A stretch of DNA of 64,000 nucleotides, from contig NZ_VDHJ01000008.1 of the NCBI RefSeq assembly GCF_006334925.1, positions 1 to 64,000 of the forward strand. Reading direction: 5' to 3'. A model generated the notes under the pieces. That model had not been told where the DNA came from and searched no databases. It saw only the letters and a program-made list of their open reading frames with translations. Of this stretch, positions 46,363 through 56,397 are shown piece after piece; position 1 is the stretch's first letter, and the number at the start of each line of letters is the position of its first letter. The position numbers were made by a program, and so were the translations under genes. The DNA is from Corynebacterium tapiri. GTDB taxonomy: Bacteria > Actinomycetota > Actinomycetes > Mycobacteriales > Mycobacteriaceae.

Positions 46363-47738
46363 CGGTTGGGTCCTTCCTCGAGTGTGCACAGGTCTTTCTC
46401 CACGCCCACGTCCTCGGCGGGCAGCTCCGTCGCGTCCACGGCCACAGCCGGTGCTTGCCCGGCATCCAGGCCGAAGAGTTGCTGGAGGGCCGTCTCGTAG
46501 CTCAGCGTCCCCGACTCGGCCGCCAATCGCTTGGCCTGCACGGTTGGTTCATGCAGAAGCTTATCGACGACCCTTCTTACCGTTCGCGTGACTTCCCTAA
46601 AGGCGTCTTCATCCACCGAGTTTGCGGAATCGAGTTTCCCGCGCAAACGGGCCAACTCGGCATCCGCAATGGCGGTGGCCGCCTGCCGCAAGGCCGCCAC
46701 CGCGGGGGCCACATCGCGCACGCGCTGCGCGGAGGAGTAGGCCGCTAGCTCCTCAGCCACGATGCTTTGGGCCTTGCGATGCGCCGGCGAGCTGGACTCG
46801 CGGGCCGTTACAGAGGCGTGCAGGGACTCAATGTTGACCAAATGCGCGCCGGGCTGTTGACCTGCGGCGTCCTCGATGTCGCGGGGCAGGGAGAGATCAA
46901 CCAGGGTCAGCTTTCGCTTCGACCGATCCCCTACCTCGGCTCCCGTCACTGTGAACTCGTCGGCTCCGGTGGCGGAGACGACGATGTCCACCTCACCCAA
47001 ACCGGCTGCGCGCTCCTCGAAACGGATTGCCCGGGCTGGCACCCCGGCCTCGCGGGAGTGGTCGGCTAGGCGCTGGGCACGCTCGTAGGTGCGGTTGGCC
47101 ACGACGATCTCGGAGACCCCCAGCTTGCCCAGCTGGGTCGCAGCCAGCGATGCCATAGCGCCTGCCCCCAGCACCAGCGCGGTGCGGCCTTCCAGGCCGT
47201 CCTCCCCGCGCGCGTGCAGAGCCTCGTCGAGAGCAAAACTCACCATCGAGGACCCGGCGTCGTCGATGCCAGTCTCAGCGTGCACCCGCTTGCCTGCCCG
47301 CAGGGCGGACTGGGATAACGCATGCAGGCCCGGTCCCACCGTGCCCTTTTCGCTGGCGCTTTGGTAGGCCGAGCGCACCTGGCCAATGATCTGCTGCTCC
47401 CCTACCACCATGGAGTCCAGGCCAGAGGCCACCACCATCATGTGCTCGGCAGCGGCATCGGCATAGCGCACGTAAAGGTAGCTGCGCAGCGTGTCCGCGT
47501 CCACCCCCGACATGTCCTTGAGCACGTCCACGACGTCACGCACGCCGGCATGGAAGGAGGTGGTGACGGCATAAACCTCGAGGCGGTTGCAGGTGGAGAC
47601 CACCATGGCCTCGGTCAGCGCTGGACGCCCCACCAACTCAACGGTGGCCGCATCCACTCCGGCCCCGTCCATGCTCAGGCGCTCCAAGAGCGCTACCGGT
47701 GCGCAACGATGCGACATACCGACGACGAGCACACTCAC
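46359..47738 (-). CDS. hemA: Glutamyl-tRNA reductase HemA
   Basis: First step of the C5 haem route. 459 residues. [16 protein letters not shown]-terminus, catalytic Cys50 in [18 protein letters not shown] domain with [16 protein letters not shown], and the C-terminal dimerisation helices. Together with hemL it supplies 5-aminolevulinate. Overlaps hemC by four bases. Confidence 0.96.
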   Translation of the reverse strand: MSVLVVGMSHRCAPVALLERLSMDGAGVDAATVELVGRPALTEAMVVSTCNRLEVYAVTTSFHAGVRDVVDVLKDMSGVDADTLRSYLYVRYADAAAEHMMVVASGLDSMVVGEQQIIGQVRSAYQSASEKGTVGPGLHALSQSALRAGKRVHAETGIDDAGSSMVSFALDEALHARGEDGLEGRTALVLGAGAMASLAATQLGKLGVSEIVVANRTYERAQRLADHSREAGVPARAIRFEERAAGLGEVDIVVSATGADEFTVTGAEVGDRSKRKLTLVDLSLPRDIEDAAGQQPGAHLVNIESLHASVTARESSSPAHRKAQSIVAEELAAYSSAQRVRDVAPAVAALRQAATAIADAELARLRGKLDSANSVDEDAFREVTRTVRRVVDKLLHEPTVQAKRLAAESGTLSYETALQQLFGLDAGQAPAVAVDATELPAEDVGVEKDLCTLEEGPNR

Positions 47739-47804
47739 AACGAACGGGCCTCCCAGGGTTGGCGAATATCAACCGAAAGGATAACCCCGGCCCGTCACCC
47801 CATG

Positions 47805-48053
47805 TCACATCGGGGCGGAAAGTCGCGCCCGCAGCTGGTCGCTATCGACTTCCCAACAGGAGAATTCTTCCCCATCCACCACGGTCACGGGCACCCGGTC
47901 GCCGAACTCCATGGCCAGCTCAGAGTCTTCGTCAACGTTGACGATCTCCAGGGCCCACCCAGCCTCCTGGACAATCGGCTCGATCTGCGCAGCCACCCGC
48001 GCGCACGACCCACAACTCGGCCGCACCATCAGTTCAACCACATGATTGTCCAT
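47805..48053 (-). CDS. Glutaredoxin-like protein (DUF836, Rv0508-like)
   Basis: 82 residues. Thioredoxin fold with CGSC (Cys14, Cys17) and cis-Pro RVPVTVVDGEE. AGGAGG eight bases before ATG. Upstream of hemA on the same strand, as Rv0508-Rv0509. Probably a thiol redox protein; partner unknown. Confidence 0.85.
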   Translation of the reverse strand: MDNHVVELMVRPSCGSCARVAAQIEPIVQEAGWALEIVNVDEDSELAMEFGDRVPVTVVDGEEFSCWEVDSDQLRARLSAPM

Positions 48054-48112
48054 TGGGCGGGCCTCCTACTCTCGGTTGTGGCACTCTACGATTGCGCTAG
48101 AGATACTACTGA

Positions 48113-49177
48113 ATGGACCGCACCGTGGACACTAACCCTCACCCCGATCATTTCCCGCCCAGTGCTCGCGAATTCTTAAGCTCCTGGACCGCGAGCAGGG
48201 GCAACGTGCGCCATTTCATGGAGGACATCGCGGTCCCTCCCATTGACAGCGAGCACCAGCGCGAGGCCGGTGAGGCCGCCGCCGCGGCCGCCATCCAGGA
48301 GGTCTTTGGGCTGCAGCTGGAGGATTACTCCGCCGGGCTGGACTCCGTGCGTGGCTCCTTTGCCGCCGCCGGCACCGCCAAGCTCACCGCACCAGACCCG
48401 GACATTCCGGTGGATCCCGGCGCCGCCGCGTTCTTCGACGTGGACAACACCCTGATCCAGGGTTCCTCCCTGGTGCAGCTGGCCATGGGCATGGCCAAGC
48501 ACAAGTTCTTCACCGCCCGCGACGTCGCCCCCATCGCCTGGAAGCAGGCCAAGTTCCGACTCACCGGCTCCGAGAACGCCGCCGACGTGGCCTCAGGCCG
48601 CATCCAGGCCCTGGAGTTCATCAAGGGCCGTCGCGTGGATGAACTCGTCGAGTTGGGTGAGGCAATCGTCGACAAGCGCATGATCAACAAGGTCTACGCC
48701 GGCACCCGCGACCTAGCGCACATGCATCTCGACGCCGGCCAGCAGGTCTGGCTGGTCACCGCTACCCCGGTTCAGCTGGCTCAGATCCTGGCCGAGCGGC
48801 TCGGCTTTACCGGCGCGCTGGGAACGGTGCCTGAGCAGATCGACGGGGTGTTCACAGGCCGCCTGGTCGGCGACATCCTGCATGGCCCGGGTAAGAAGCA
48901 CGCGGTGGCTGCGCTGTCTTCCCTGGAGGGGTTGGACCTGGCGCGCTGCACCGCGTATTCGGATTCCGCCAACGACATCCCCCTGTTGTCCATGGTGGGC
49001 ACAGCCGTGGCTATTAACCCGGACAAGACCCTCAAGGCAGAGGCAGCTAAGCGCGGATGGGTGATCCGCGACTATCGCAACGTGCGCCGGGCCGTGCGCA
49101 CCTACGGGGTTCCTGCCCTGGCGGCGGCGGGGGTTTCGCTCGCCGGTTACAACGTGCGCCGACGCTTCACGCATTAA
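48113..49177 (+). CDS. HAD-IB family phosphatase (SerB1/Rv0505c-like)
   Basis: 354 residues. An Ala-rich N-terminal extension of about 100 residues precedes the HAD core: [14 protein letters not shown] (Asp109 nucleophile, Asp111), TATPVQLAQ and [16 protein letters not shown] members hydrolyse phosphoserine or lysophospholipid head groups; the substrate here is unknown. No clear ribosome site, so the start may lie at this ATG or at a later one. Ends at a strong shared terminator. Confidence 0.82.
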   Translation: MDRTVDTNPHPDHFPPSAREFLSSWTASRGNVRHFMEDIAVPPIDSEHQREAGEAAAAAAIQEVFGLQLEDYSAGLDSVRGSFAAAGTAKLTAPDPDIPVDPGAAAFFDVDNTLIQGSSLVQLAMGMAKHKFFTARDVAPIAWKQAKFRLTGSENAADVASGRIQALEFIKGRRVDELVELGEAIVDKRMINKVYAGTRDLAHMHLDAGQQVWLVTATPVQLAQILAERLGFTGALGTVPEQIDGVFTGRLVGDILHGPGKKHAVAALSSLEGLDLARCTAYSDSANDIPLLSMVGTAVAINPDKTLKAEAAKRGWVIRDYRNVRRAVRTYGVPALAAAGVSLAGYNVRRRFTH

Positions 49178-49180
49178 GAA

Positions 49181-49216
49181 AAGGAGGATGCCCACCGAAG
49201 TGGTGGCATCCTCCTT
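49181..49216. terminator. Bidirectional terminator between HAD and bS22 genes
   Basis: AAGGAGGATGCC(c)ACC pairs with GGTGGCATCCTCCTT; strong stem between convergent genes. Confidence 0.8.
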
Positions 49217-49230
49217 AACAGCGCTAGGGC

Positions 49231-49332
49231 TTACTTGCCCAGCTTACGACGCTGCACGCGGGTACGACGCAGCATCTTGCGGTGCTTCTTCTTGGACATG
49301 CGCTTGCGGCGCTTCTTGATGACGGAACCCAT
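49231..49332 (-). CDS. 30S ribosomal protein bS22 (AURKAIP1/COX24-type)
   Basis: Only 33 residues, starting [18 protein letters not shown] and ending RRKLGK: 19 of the 33 are Lys or Arg. Matches the tiny actinobacterial ribosomal protein known next to proC and an excisionase-type HTH (Rv0500B in M. tuberculosis). GAGGT lies six bases before the ATG. Too short for usual gene callers but conserved in place and sequence. Confidence 0.92.
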   Translation of the reverse strand: MGSVIKKRRKRMSKKKHRKMLRRTRVQRRKLGK

Positions 49333-49560
49333 CAGTTACCTCACTTCTATTCAAGTACGTACTAGATCTGTTAGCGCAGTCCGTCCGCGGTGCACTCGCG
49401 GGCTCACAATGATGTGGAGCAAGCACGGACACATCGCTAACACGATTACCCAGCGAGTCTAGCCGCCTTCATGGGCAAGGCCAAAAAGTCAGGCTTGTTC
49501 GCGCTCCGCTCACGTCCTTTTCGGCATATCACCCGATTTACCCGCCTTGATTTTTAGGGT

Positions 49561-49790
49561 CGACCAGAAGCATTCCAGCGCGCTTCCGGTCGTCAGTAAG
49601 CAGCACCTCCAAGCGCAAAAGCCCAGGTCACGGTTCTCGAACCTGGTTTTGGAGTCGACCGGAAGGCGGGGTGGTCGCTTCCGGTCGTCAGTAAGCGGCA
49701 CCTCCAAGCCTAAAAGCCCAGGTCACGGCTTCTCGACGAGCTCCCGTGGTCGACCGGAAGATCCCCAGCGCGCTTCCGGTCGACCAGAAC
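49561..49790. repeat. Tandem 95-bp repeat with palindromic CTTCCGGTCGAC units
   Basis: CGCTTCCGGTCG recurs at 49581, 49676 and 49771, exactly 95 bp apart. The first two units share a further 43 bp (TCAGTAAGC...GGTCACGG) with few changes. Inverse copies GTCGACCGGAAG stand at 49654 and 49749. The last pair makes a perfect 14-bp inverted repeat (49747-49760 with 49773-49786). The gap 49333-49858 otherwise shows no gene. Confidence 0.85.
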
Positions 49791-49805
49791 CCGGGATAAA
49801 ACGAG

Positions 49806-49838
49806 AAAACCCCCGTCGCTTTTTACAGCAACGGGGGT
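49806..49838 (-). terminator. Terminator after the HTH gene
   Basis: CCCCCGT (49810-49816) pairs with ACGGGGG (49831-49837) and is followed by TTTTCTC on minus. Confidence 0.8.
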
Positions 49839-49858
49839 GTGAGCACGCGATCGAGCAA

Positions 49859-50050
49859 TTACCCGACCTCGTAGTACGAGGAATCCAGGTACTCGTTCAC
49901 GGCCTTCTCGTGGACTCGGAACGAGCGCCCCACGCGAACCGCCGGCAGCTCACCGGAGTGAACCAGACGGTAAACGGTCATCTTGGAAACGCGCATGATT
50001 TCCGCAACCTCCGCAACGGTGAGGAACGTTCCTTTGTCTTCGTTAGCCAT
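49859..50050 (-). CDS. Excisionase-type helix-turn-helix protein (Rv0500A-like)
   Basis: 63 residues forming a single MerR-like HTH: FLTVAEVAEIMRVSKMTVYRLVHSGELPAVRVGRSFRV. Despite the excisionase name for this fold, there is no integrase nearby and the gene is chromosomally conserved between proC and bS22 in actinobacteria, so a housekeeping regulator is more likely. AAAGGA ribosome site upstream. Confidence 0.88.
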   Translation of the reverse strand: MANEDKGTFLTVAEVAEIMRVSKMTVYRLVHSGELPAVRVGRSFRVHEKAVNEYLDSSYYEVG

Positions 50051-50210
50051 ACTTTTCCTTTAACCCTTCAGCAAGTGGCGCGCTGCAGGCTTCCCCTCCC
50101 GCAGGACCAACACGCACCTGCCTGTGTAAGTCTAGCGTGAAACCTGTGACTTGTGCGACTAAAGAGTGGGAGGTGTACCCCTGAGCTTCAAGTGCCCAGC
50201 GCAACGGGGG

Positions 50211-51023
50211 TTAATCCTGTGCGCCTAATTCCTTGGAGCGCAGGGCACACGCCTCGACTGCGCGGTAGAACGCACCCCGGATTCCGGACTCTTCAAGCTC
50301 ACGCAAAGCGGCCACGGTGGTTCCCGCCGGGGAAGAGATGTTGGCACGCAGCTGTACGGGATCGTCCTCGCTGGACTCGATGAGCGCGCCTGCCCCGGCT
50401 GCGGAGTTACGCGCCAGGGTGGTAGCCAGGTCGCGGGGCAACCCCATCTGCACACCGGCGTCGATAAGCGCCTCCGTGACGAGGAAGTAGTACGCGGGGG
50501 CGGACCCGGAGAGCGCGCAGACCGCGTCCATGTCGGATTCGCTAACGACGACCGTGTCACCAACCGTGCCCAGCAGTTCCCGCACAGCTCCTAGTTGCTC
50601 GGTGCTGACGAATCGCCCGGGGCTGCAGGAGTTCATTCCTTTGCCCACCAGCATCGGGGTGTTGGGCATAGCGCGCACCACCGGGGTTCCCGCAGCCAGG
50701 GCGTCCTCCATTGCGGCCACGGAAATGCCAGCTGCGAGAGAGACGACGGTGGTGGAGTCGTTGTTATCGATGGCGTCGGACAGCTCCCCCAGCATCTCGA
50801 CGACGTACTGCGGCTTCACGCAGATGAATACGAACTCGGCCTTGTCCACTGCCTGGACATTGTCTGAGGTCGTGCGCACCCCATACTCGCGCTCGAGAAA
50901 CTCGCTGCGCTCTGGGGTGCGGTTGGTGGCAATAATGGACTGCGGATCCCGCCCAGCCTTGACCAGTCCCGCGATCAGGGCCTCACCGATATTGCCTGCT
51001 CCGATGATTGCAATGTCACTCAT
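50211..51023 (-). CDS. proC: Pyrroline-5-carboxylate reductase ProC
   Basis: Last step of proline synthesis, NAD(P)H dependent. 270 residues. IAIIGAGNIGEALIAGLVKAG at the N-terminus, FICVKPQYVVEML, RAMPNTPMLVGKG and the C-terminal ISSPAGTTVAALRELEESGIRGAFYRAVEA signature. Ribosome site GGAGGG directly upstream. Confidence 0.96.
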   Translation of the reverse strand: MSDIAIIGAGNIGEALIAGLVKAGRDPQSIIATNRTPERSEFLEREYGVRTTSDNVQAVDKAEFVFICVKPQYVVEMLGELSDAIDNNDSTTVVSLAAGISVAAMEDALAAGTPVVRAMPNTPMLVGKGMNSCSPGRFVSTEQLGAVRELLGTVGDTVVVSESDMDAVCALSGSAPAYYFLVTEALIDAGVQMGLPRDLATTLARNSAAGAGALIESSEDDPVQLRANISSPAGTTVAALRELEESGIRGAFYRAVEACALRSKELGAQD

Positions 51024-51074
51024 GCCCTCCGATGGTGCCAGAAGTCTGCACCAGCGGAGTATTCACCCGGGGCC

Positions 51075-51845
51075 TTAGAGGACCAGAAGCGCCGGGCCAA
51101 AGGTGACCACGAGGCCAACCAACCCGGCCAGCGTCATCGAAAGTCCGTCGCTGGAAGTGCGCAGGGCACGCACACCGAAGACCATGATGGCCACGACGAC
51201 CAGAGCCAGCAGGGCAACCACCAGGGCCGGCAGCGCGTTCCACAGGAATTGGAAGGCGAGGAACACGACCGCGCCCAGGATGATGCCCACAGCAGCGAGA
51301 CCGATGACCGGCAGGATCCCAGAGGAGGGGTTATCTTCCTCTGCCTCGCCCCTCCAGTCAGAGTTCACGGGTTCGACCGGAGCGGAGGGCTCCTCCGCAG
51401 GCTGCGGCTGGGGAGCATTAACCAGAGCGCTACCAGCAGAGTGTCCCTCTACACGCGGCATGACGCCGGTCTCGTCTGGGGCGGTGGCAGGCTGTGCCTC
51501 CGCCTTGGCTTCCGGCTTTGCCTCAACCTTCGGCTCTGGCTCAGGCTTCGCTTCCGGCTTAGCTTCCGGCTTCACTTCCGGAACGTCCTTGACCTTCTCG
51601 ATGACGCCGGTGTCCTCGTCGGACGGGGCCGGCTTTTTGTCCTCATCAAGCGGCACTGCCGAGTGGCGCGACTCCGCCGGGGCAGCCTTGACTGCCTTGA
51701 AGGAGCCCGTCAGCTCGGCCACCGACACTCCGCCGTCCTCCAGGCTGCGACGACGGCGGCGCTTGGGAGCTTCCGCTTTGTCGGGATCATCCTTACGCGC
51801 GCGAGCCAGCAGCTCGGCGACAGTCAGCTGGTCCTTATCCGACAT
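51075..51845 (-). CDS. Membrane protein with acidic Pro/Lys/Glu-rich linker (Rv0497-like)
   Basis: 256 residues. N-terminal TVAELLARARKDD and a basic KRRRRRSLEDGGVSVAELTG box, a long low-complexity linker with repeated KPEAKPE units (about 85-120), and three C-terminal membrane helices (about 175-250). Located between ppx and proC as Rv0497. Function unknown; the GGVSVAELTG motif recurs in actinobacterial membrane proteins. Confidence 0.78.
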   Translation of the reverse strand: MSDKDQLTVAELLARARKDDPDKAEAPKRRRRRSLEDGGVSVAELTGSFKAVKAAPAESRHSAVPLDEDKKPAPSDEDTGVIEKVKDVPEVKPEAKPEAKPEPEPKVEAKPEAKAEAQPATAPDETGVMPRVEGHSAGSALVNAPQPQPAEEPSAPVEPVNSDWRGEAEEDNPSSGILPVIGLAAVGIILGAVVFLAFQFLWNALPALVVALLALVVVAIMVFGVRALRTSSDGLSMTLAGLVGLVVTFGPALLVL

Positions 51846-51886
51846 GGTGGCGTCTTTCCTTTACTTCGTCGTGTCTCTGGAGTGGC

Positions 51887-52816
51887 CTAGGCCAAGCCCT
51901 TATCGATCCGGCGCAAAATCACGCCTTCCCGCAGAGCCCACGGGCAGATTTCCAGTTCTTCTATCCCCAAGGCTCGCATACTCGCCTCGGCGACCAGGGC
52001 ACCGGCCACAATCTGATGTGATCTATCAGAGCTTATCCCCTCGAGCTCCGCTCTGTCCGCAGCAGTCATGCGAGAGATGAAAGCAATGAGTTGGCGCAGA
52101 CCCGGAGCAGTCAGCCTGCGCTTGACGTACGGGCCAGCCGAGCTGGGTGCGGCTCCGGTGAGCCGAGCAAGAGTTCGGAAGGTCTTTGAGGTTCCCACTG
52201 CCACGCCCGGTTCACCAAACTGGGCAAACTGGCGGGCTGGTTCCGTCAGCTCAGCGTCGATGTAATCGCGCAGCGCGTTGACTCGCTTGCGCTCCGGGGG
52301 ATCAGCATCAAACCACTGGTGGGTCAGGCGCCCGGCCCCCAAGTCCAGCGAGAGCGCCAGGTCAGGGTGCTCATCGGATCCGGTGGACAGCTCCAGCGAT
52401 CCGCCTCCAATGTCCAGGTTGGTGATGCGACCGGCCGACCAGCCATACCAGCGGCGCACGGCCAGAAACGTCAGGCGGGCTTCCTCCTCCCCGCTCAAGA
52501 CCTCCAGCTCCACTCCGGTGTGCTTGGCCACGTGAGCCAGGACCTCGTCTCCGTTCGATGCGGAGCGAATCGCCGAGGTCGCAAAAGCTAGCAGCTCCGT
52601 GCAATTGAGCTTGTCGGCCAGTTCTGCGGCCTCCGCGACGGCGGCGACGAGCTTCTTCTTGCCCTTGTCGGTGATCGCCCCATCGTCGTCGAGATGCTCG
52701 ACCAAGCGCAGGCTGGTTTTCCAGTCGCTCATGGGGGTCGGTCGGCCGCCCACTCGAGCATCCACTGCTACGAGGTGGACAGTGTTGCTGCCCACGTCCA
52801 ATACACCTAAACGCAC
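51887..52816 (-). CDS. ppx: Exopolyphosphatase / guanosine pentaphosphatase family
   Basis: Hydrolyses inorganic polyphosphate (Ppx/GppA family). 309 residues with GTG start at 52816, where the conserved [18 protein letters not shown] begins; TACCCT lies seven bases upstream (leaderless). Also [24 protein letters not shown] and DIGGGSLEL. Homologue of Rv0496. Ppx activity in this clade is known; exact preference is inferred. Confidence 0.9.
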   Translation of the reverse strand: MRLGVLDVGSNTVHLVAVDARVGGRPTPMSDWKTSLRLVEHLDDDGAITDKGKKKLVAAVAEAAELADKLNCTELLAFATSAIRSASNGDEVLAHVAKHTGVELEVLSGEEEARLTFLAVRRWYGWSAGRITNLDIGGGSLELSTGSDEHPDLALSLDLGAGRLTHQWFDADPPERKRVNALRDYIDAELTEPARQFAQFGEPGVAVGTSKTFRTLARLTGAAPSSAGPYVKRRLTAPGLRQLIAFISRMTAADRAELEGISSDRSHQIVAGALVAEASMRALGIEELEICPWALREGVILRRIDKGLA

Positions 52817-52823
52817 GGGCTCC

Positions 52824-52842
52824 AGGGTAGACGGTCTAGGTT
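52824..52842. promoter_or_regulatory. Divergent leaderless promoter pair for ppx and its neighbour
   Basis: Minus TACCCT (52829-52824) seven bases before GTG 52816; plus TAGGTT (52837-52842) eight bases before GTG 52851. Only 34 bp separate the two start codons. Confidence 0.55.
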
Positions 52843-52850
52843 GGGCAGGT

Positions 52851-53714
52851 GTGAATAACTCGCGCACTAACCCCGTTCACCTTGGATTCCCGGCCTCCTC
52901 TCCGGCTGCGGCGCAGATCCGCGCCGGGCGGGAGCTTGCGCCGAATTACCCGCGCGAGTTCTTCGAGTTTTACGACCCCCATGATCCAGAGCACCTGTTC
53001 AAGGTGGATCTGACGTGGATGGAGTCTCATTATGGCTGCGCGTTTGGCACCGAAAGGTGCCCGGGTATCGACGCCTCGCAACCCGATGTCGGCTGCTGCA
53101 CTCATGGCGCCTACCTGGCCGATGACCAGGACCGACAGGAACTGGCCGATGCCGTCGCTCGCATGCCCGCGCGCTTCTGGCAGCACCGCGTGACCCGCGA
53201 CGATGAAGACCAGCTGGAGCCATGGCTGACCTGGGACGAGCTCGATGGCGACGACGGCGAACCGGAGCCCGCACTCAAGACGGTGCTTGTCGACGGCGCC
53301 TGCATCTTTGCCAACCGGGCCGGCTGGGAAACCGGCGCTGGGTGCGCCCTGCACCAGTGGGCACTAGAGGCCGGCGAGGAATTGACCGTCGTCAAGCCTG
53401 AGGTGTGTTGGCAGCTGCCCATCCGGCGCCACGAGTCCTACATCGAGCGCACCGACGGAGCAGAAATCCTGCTCACCGAGGTCGGAGAATACGACCGCCG
53501 CGGCTGGGGCGAGGGCGGAGAGGACTTCGACTGGTACTGCTCGACGGACCCGGCCTGCCACGCGAACGCGCAGCCACTATGGAAGTCTCATCGCACCGAG
53601 CTGGTGGCGATCATGGGCGAGGCCGCATACGAGGTCCTGAGCCAGCGCCTGGCCCAGCGTGAGCGCCAGGGCGGGCAGCTGGAGCACCCGGCCACGGCGC
53701 AAGCGCGGAACTAG
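52851..53714 (+). CDS. Cys-rich conserved hypothetical protein (Rv0495c-like)
   Basis: 287 residues from GTG 52851. Soluble, with Cys in [58 protein letters not shown]: a metal-binding arrangement resembling DUF3109/YkgJ-like proteins. Conserved opposite to ppx and regX3 in actinobacteria. No known function. Shares its CTAG stop with regX3. Confidence 0.82.
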   Translation: MNNSRTNPVHLGFPASSPAAAQIRAGRELAPNYPREFFEFYDPHDPEHLFKVDLTWMESHYGCAFGTERCPGIDASQPDVGCCTHGAYLADDQDRQELADAVARMPARFWQHRVTRDDEDQLEPWLTWDELDGDDGEPEPALKTVLVDGACIFANRAGWETGAGCALHQWALEAGEELTVVKPEVCWQLPIRRHESYIERTDGAEILLTEVGEYDRRGWGEGGEDFDWYCSTDPACHANAQPLWKSHRTELVAIMGEAAYEVLSQRLAQRERQGGQLEHPATAQARN

Positions 53715-54400
53715 GCCTCGAACTTGTAGCCCAGGCCGCGCACCGTCACCAGGTGGCGCGGGCGCGACGGCTCGGCCTCGATCTTGGAGCGCAGGCGCTT
53801 AACGTGCACATCCAAGGTCTTGGTGTCGCCCACGTAGTCGGCACCCCAAATGCGGTCGATGAGCTGGCCGCGGGTAAGCACGCGCCCGGCGTTGGAGAGC
53901 AGGTACTCGAGCAGGTCGAACTCCTTGAGCGGCATCGGCACCGGCTCGCCATCGACGGTGACGGTGTGGCGGCTGATGTCCATGCGCACTCGACCGCCCT
54001 GCAGGATCTGGCCGGCGGAGTCGGCAGCCTCCTCTGTCTCACCGCCGCGGCGAAGCACAGCCCGGATGCGGGCGATGAGCTCGCGTGAGGAGTAGGGCTT
54101 GGTCACGTAGTCGTCGGCACCGAGCTCGAGGCCAACGACCTTGTCGATCTCGGAGTCACGCGCGGTGACCATGATGATCGGGACGTTGGAGGTGGTACGG
54201 ATCTGCTTGGCCACGTCCGTTCCCGACATGCCCGGCAGCATGAGGTCGAGGAGCACGATGTCGGTCTCTCCCTTATCGAACTCCTGCAAGGCGCTCGGAC
54301 CATCCGTCACGGCGGTGACCTCAAACCCCTCCTTGCGCAGCAAGAAAGCCAGCGGATCTGCGAGAGATTCCTCGTCCTCTACGATCAAAATCCTGGTCAT
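53711..54400 (-). CDS. regX3: Response regulator RegX3
   Basis: OmpR-type regulator of phosphate starvation genes with SenX3. 229 residues. Receiver domain with acidic pocket E8-D9, phosphorylatable Asp52 in LLDLMLPG and Lys in [14 protein letters not shown]-terminal winged helix with [14 protein letters not shown]. Starts by overlapping the senX3 stop (ATGA). Confidence 0.95.
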   Translation of the reverse strand: MTRILIVEDEESLADPLAFLLRKEGFEVTAVTDGPSALQEFDKGETDIVLLDLMLPGMSGTDVAKQIRTTSNVPIIMVTARDSEIDKVVGLELGADDYVTKPYSSRELIARIRAVLRRGGETEEAADSAGQILQGGRVRMDISRHTVTVDGEPVPMPLKEFDLLEYLLSNAGRVLTRGQLIDRIWGADYVGDTKTLDVHVKRLRSKIEAEPSRPRHLVTVRGLGYKFEA

Positions 54401-55605
54401 ATCGCCGTATCCTTTCTGCGCATTCCTCCGCCTCGCTTGGCCGGAAGGTTATCGGTGTGCAGCTCGGCCTCGGGGCGATAGATCGGCAGTTCCAAGGTGA
54501 ACGTCGATCCTGTTCCCAGCCGAGACCATAGCTTTACATTACCCCCGTGGTTTGCCACCACATGCTTGACTATCGCCAAACCCAGCCCGGTCCCGCCGGT
54601 GGCCCGCGAGCGCGCCTTATCCACGCGGTAGAAGCGCTCGAAAACTCGTTGCTGGTCCTCCGGGGCGATGCCCAGGCCGCGGTCGGTCACGCGGATATGG
54701 ACCACATCGCCCGCCACCCTCTGGGATACAGACACCGGCTTCGCCTTCGGGGAGTAGTTGATGGCGTTGGAGATGAGGTTGGACAAAGCCGTCACCAGCA
54801 GAGCCCGGTCGCCATTGACCTGCACTCCGCTGGGAGCACCCACCGTGAGGTTGATGCCGGCGCCCTCGGCGGTGAACTGGTTGCGCCCGATCGCCTCCTG
54901 CACCACATCGTCGACGGATACCGGGGCCATCTCCGGCAAGGCCTCTGCTCCCTGCAGCTTGGACAGGGAGATTAGCTCGGTGATCATTTCGCCCATTCGG
55001 TGGGACTCGTCGAGCAGCTTGGTGCCAAAGTACTCCACATGCTCGACGTCCTCGGGCGAGTCGAGCAGCGCCTCCGCCAACAGGCTCATGCCGCCGACAG
55101 GGGTTTTTAGCTCGTGGGAGACGTTGGCCACGAAGTCGCGGCGCGCATTCTCCATGCGCACGTATTCGCTCTCGTCGGTGCCGTAGACGATGAGGTAGCG
55201 GTCGTCGACAAGCGTGAGCGGCTTGATCAACGCCCGGACCTGGGTCACGCGATTGCCGGTGCGCCGCTTGGGCACGGACAGCTCGATCTCGCGTGCCTCG
55301 CGGTCCTCGCCCACCCGGTGCACATTTTCTAACACCTCAGGGTTGAGGGTGCGATTATGCACGATCGCCATCTCGTGGGCCCGGGTGTTCGACAGGATGA
55401 TTTCTCCCTGCCGGTCCACCACCGTCACCGCGGTCGGTGAGCCCTGCATCGCCAGATGCAGCACTTGGCTCACCGTGGTGACCTGGTTGTCTTCCAGGTT
55501 TGCCTGCGAACGCGCCGAGCGGATGCGAGCTTTCAGGCGCGAAAACAGCGGGAACGCCGCTGCAACCAGCAGCGCTCCCGCGATGAAAGCGATGACGACG
55601 TTCAG
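54397..55605 (-). CDS. senX3: Sensor histidine kinase SenX3
   Basis: Membrane sensor that phosphorylates RegX3. PAS-like segment, then NVSHELKTPVGG with the phosphorylated His, and ATPase boxes (NLISNAINYSP, DRGLGIAPEDQ, GGTGLGLAIVKH). The first GTG (55473) leaves out the membrane anchor. The same frame stays open from the gpmA stop and codes ALNVVIAFIAGALLVAAAFP, a typical SenX3 anchor, but has no ATG, GTG or TTG; CTG 55605, ten bases after AAAAGGG, is the best start (402 residues). Start uncertain, function clear. Confidence 0.85.
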   Translation of the reverse strand: MNVVIAFIAGALLVAAAFPLFSRLKARIRSARSQANLEDNQVTTVSQVLHLAMQGSPTAVTVVDRQGEIILSNTRAHEMAIVHNRTLNPEVLENVHRVGEDREAREIELSVPKRRTGNRVTQVRALIKPLTLVDDRYLIVYGTDESEYVRMENARRDFVANVSHELKTPVGGMSLLAEALLDSPEDVEHVEYFGTKLLDESHRMGEMITELISLSKLQGAEALPEMAPVSVDDVVQEAIGRNQFTAEGAGINLTVGAPSGVQVNGDRALLVTALSNLISNAINYSPKAKPVSVSQRVAGDVVHIRVTDRGLGIAPEDQQRVFERFYRVDKARSRATGGTGLGLAIVKHVVANHGGNVKLWSRLGTGSTFTLELPIYRPEAELHTDNLPAKRGGGMRRKDTAI

Positions 55606-55620
55606 GGCAAACGCACCCTT

Positions 55621-56364
55621 TTACTTACCTTGGTTGGCCACCGCAGCGGCGCCAGCGGCAGCTGCCTCGGGGTCAAGGTAGGTGCCACCCGGGTTCTTCA
55701 CAGAACCATCGGCAGCGATCTCGTAGACCAGCGGCATACCGGTCGGGATGTTGAGGCCCGCGATCTCCTCATCCGAGATGTTGTCCAGGTACTTCACCAG
55801 GGCACGCAGCGAGTTGCCGTGAGCGGCGATCATGACCGTCTCGCCCTTCTGGGCACGCGGCAGGATCTCCTCGGTGAAGTAGGGAACGAAGCGCTCGACG
55901 ACGTCCTTCAGGCACTCGGTCAGCGGGACCTCATTGAGGTTTGCGTAGCGCGGGTCACCGGACTGGGAGTACTCGTTGTCCGGGTCGATCTCCGGCGGCG
56001 GGGTGCCGTAGGAGCGACGCCACTCCATGAACTGCTCCTCACCGAACTGCTCGCGGATCTCCGCCTTGTTCAGACCCTGGAGCTTGCCGTAGTGACGCTC
56101 GTTGAGTCGCCAGTCACGGATGACCGGGATCCAGTGGCGATCAGCCGCATCCAGGCTCAGGTTGGCGGTGTTGATGGCACGGCGCAGCAGGGAGGTGTAG
56201 ACCACCTCCGGCAGGACGTTCTTTTCCTTCAGGAGGGCGCCGGCGTTCTTTGCCTCGGCGACACCCTTCTCGGTGAGATCGACGTCTACCCAGCCGGTGA
56301 ACTGATTGGACTCGTTCCATACGCTCTGTCCGTGGCGCAGGAGGATTAGCTTACCTTCAGTCAT
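55621..56364 (-). CDS. gpmA: 2,3-Bisphosphoglycerate-dependent phosphoglycerate mutase
   Basis: Glycolytic interconversion of 3- and 2-phosphoglycerate. 247 residues. [18 protein letters not shown] with His11, [12 protein letters not shown], and the second His in [18 protein letters not shown]. Directly precedes senX3, as gpm1 does in M. tuberculosis. Confidence 0.96.
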   Translation of the reverse strand: MTEGKLILLRHGQSVWNESNQFTGWVDVDLTEKGVAEAKNAGALLKEKNVLPEVVYTSLLRRAINTANLSLDAADRHWIPVIRDWRLNERHYGKLQGLNKAEIREQFGEEQFMEWRRSYGTPPPEIDPDNEYSQSGDPRYANLNEVPLTECLKDVVERFVPYFTEEILPRAQKGETVMIAAHGNSLRALVKYLDNISDEEIAGLNIPTGMPLVYEIAADGSVKNPGGTYLDPEAAAAGAAAVANQGK

Positions 56365-56397
56365 ACGTACTACTTTGCCACTTTTCTCCGGTGCCAG

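Noticed and set aside
49859..50050. Reading the excisionase-type HTH as evidence for a prophage
   Set aside because: No integrase, attachment site or phage genes nearby; the gene is part of the conserved proC-bS22 block.
49547..50140. 197-codon frame across the tandem repeats and HTH gene
   Set aside because: Made of repeat sequence and antisense to a conserved regulator; no start signals.
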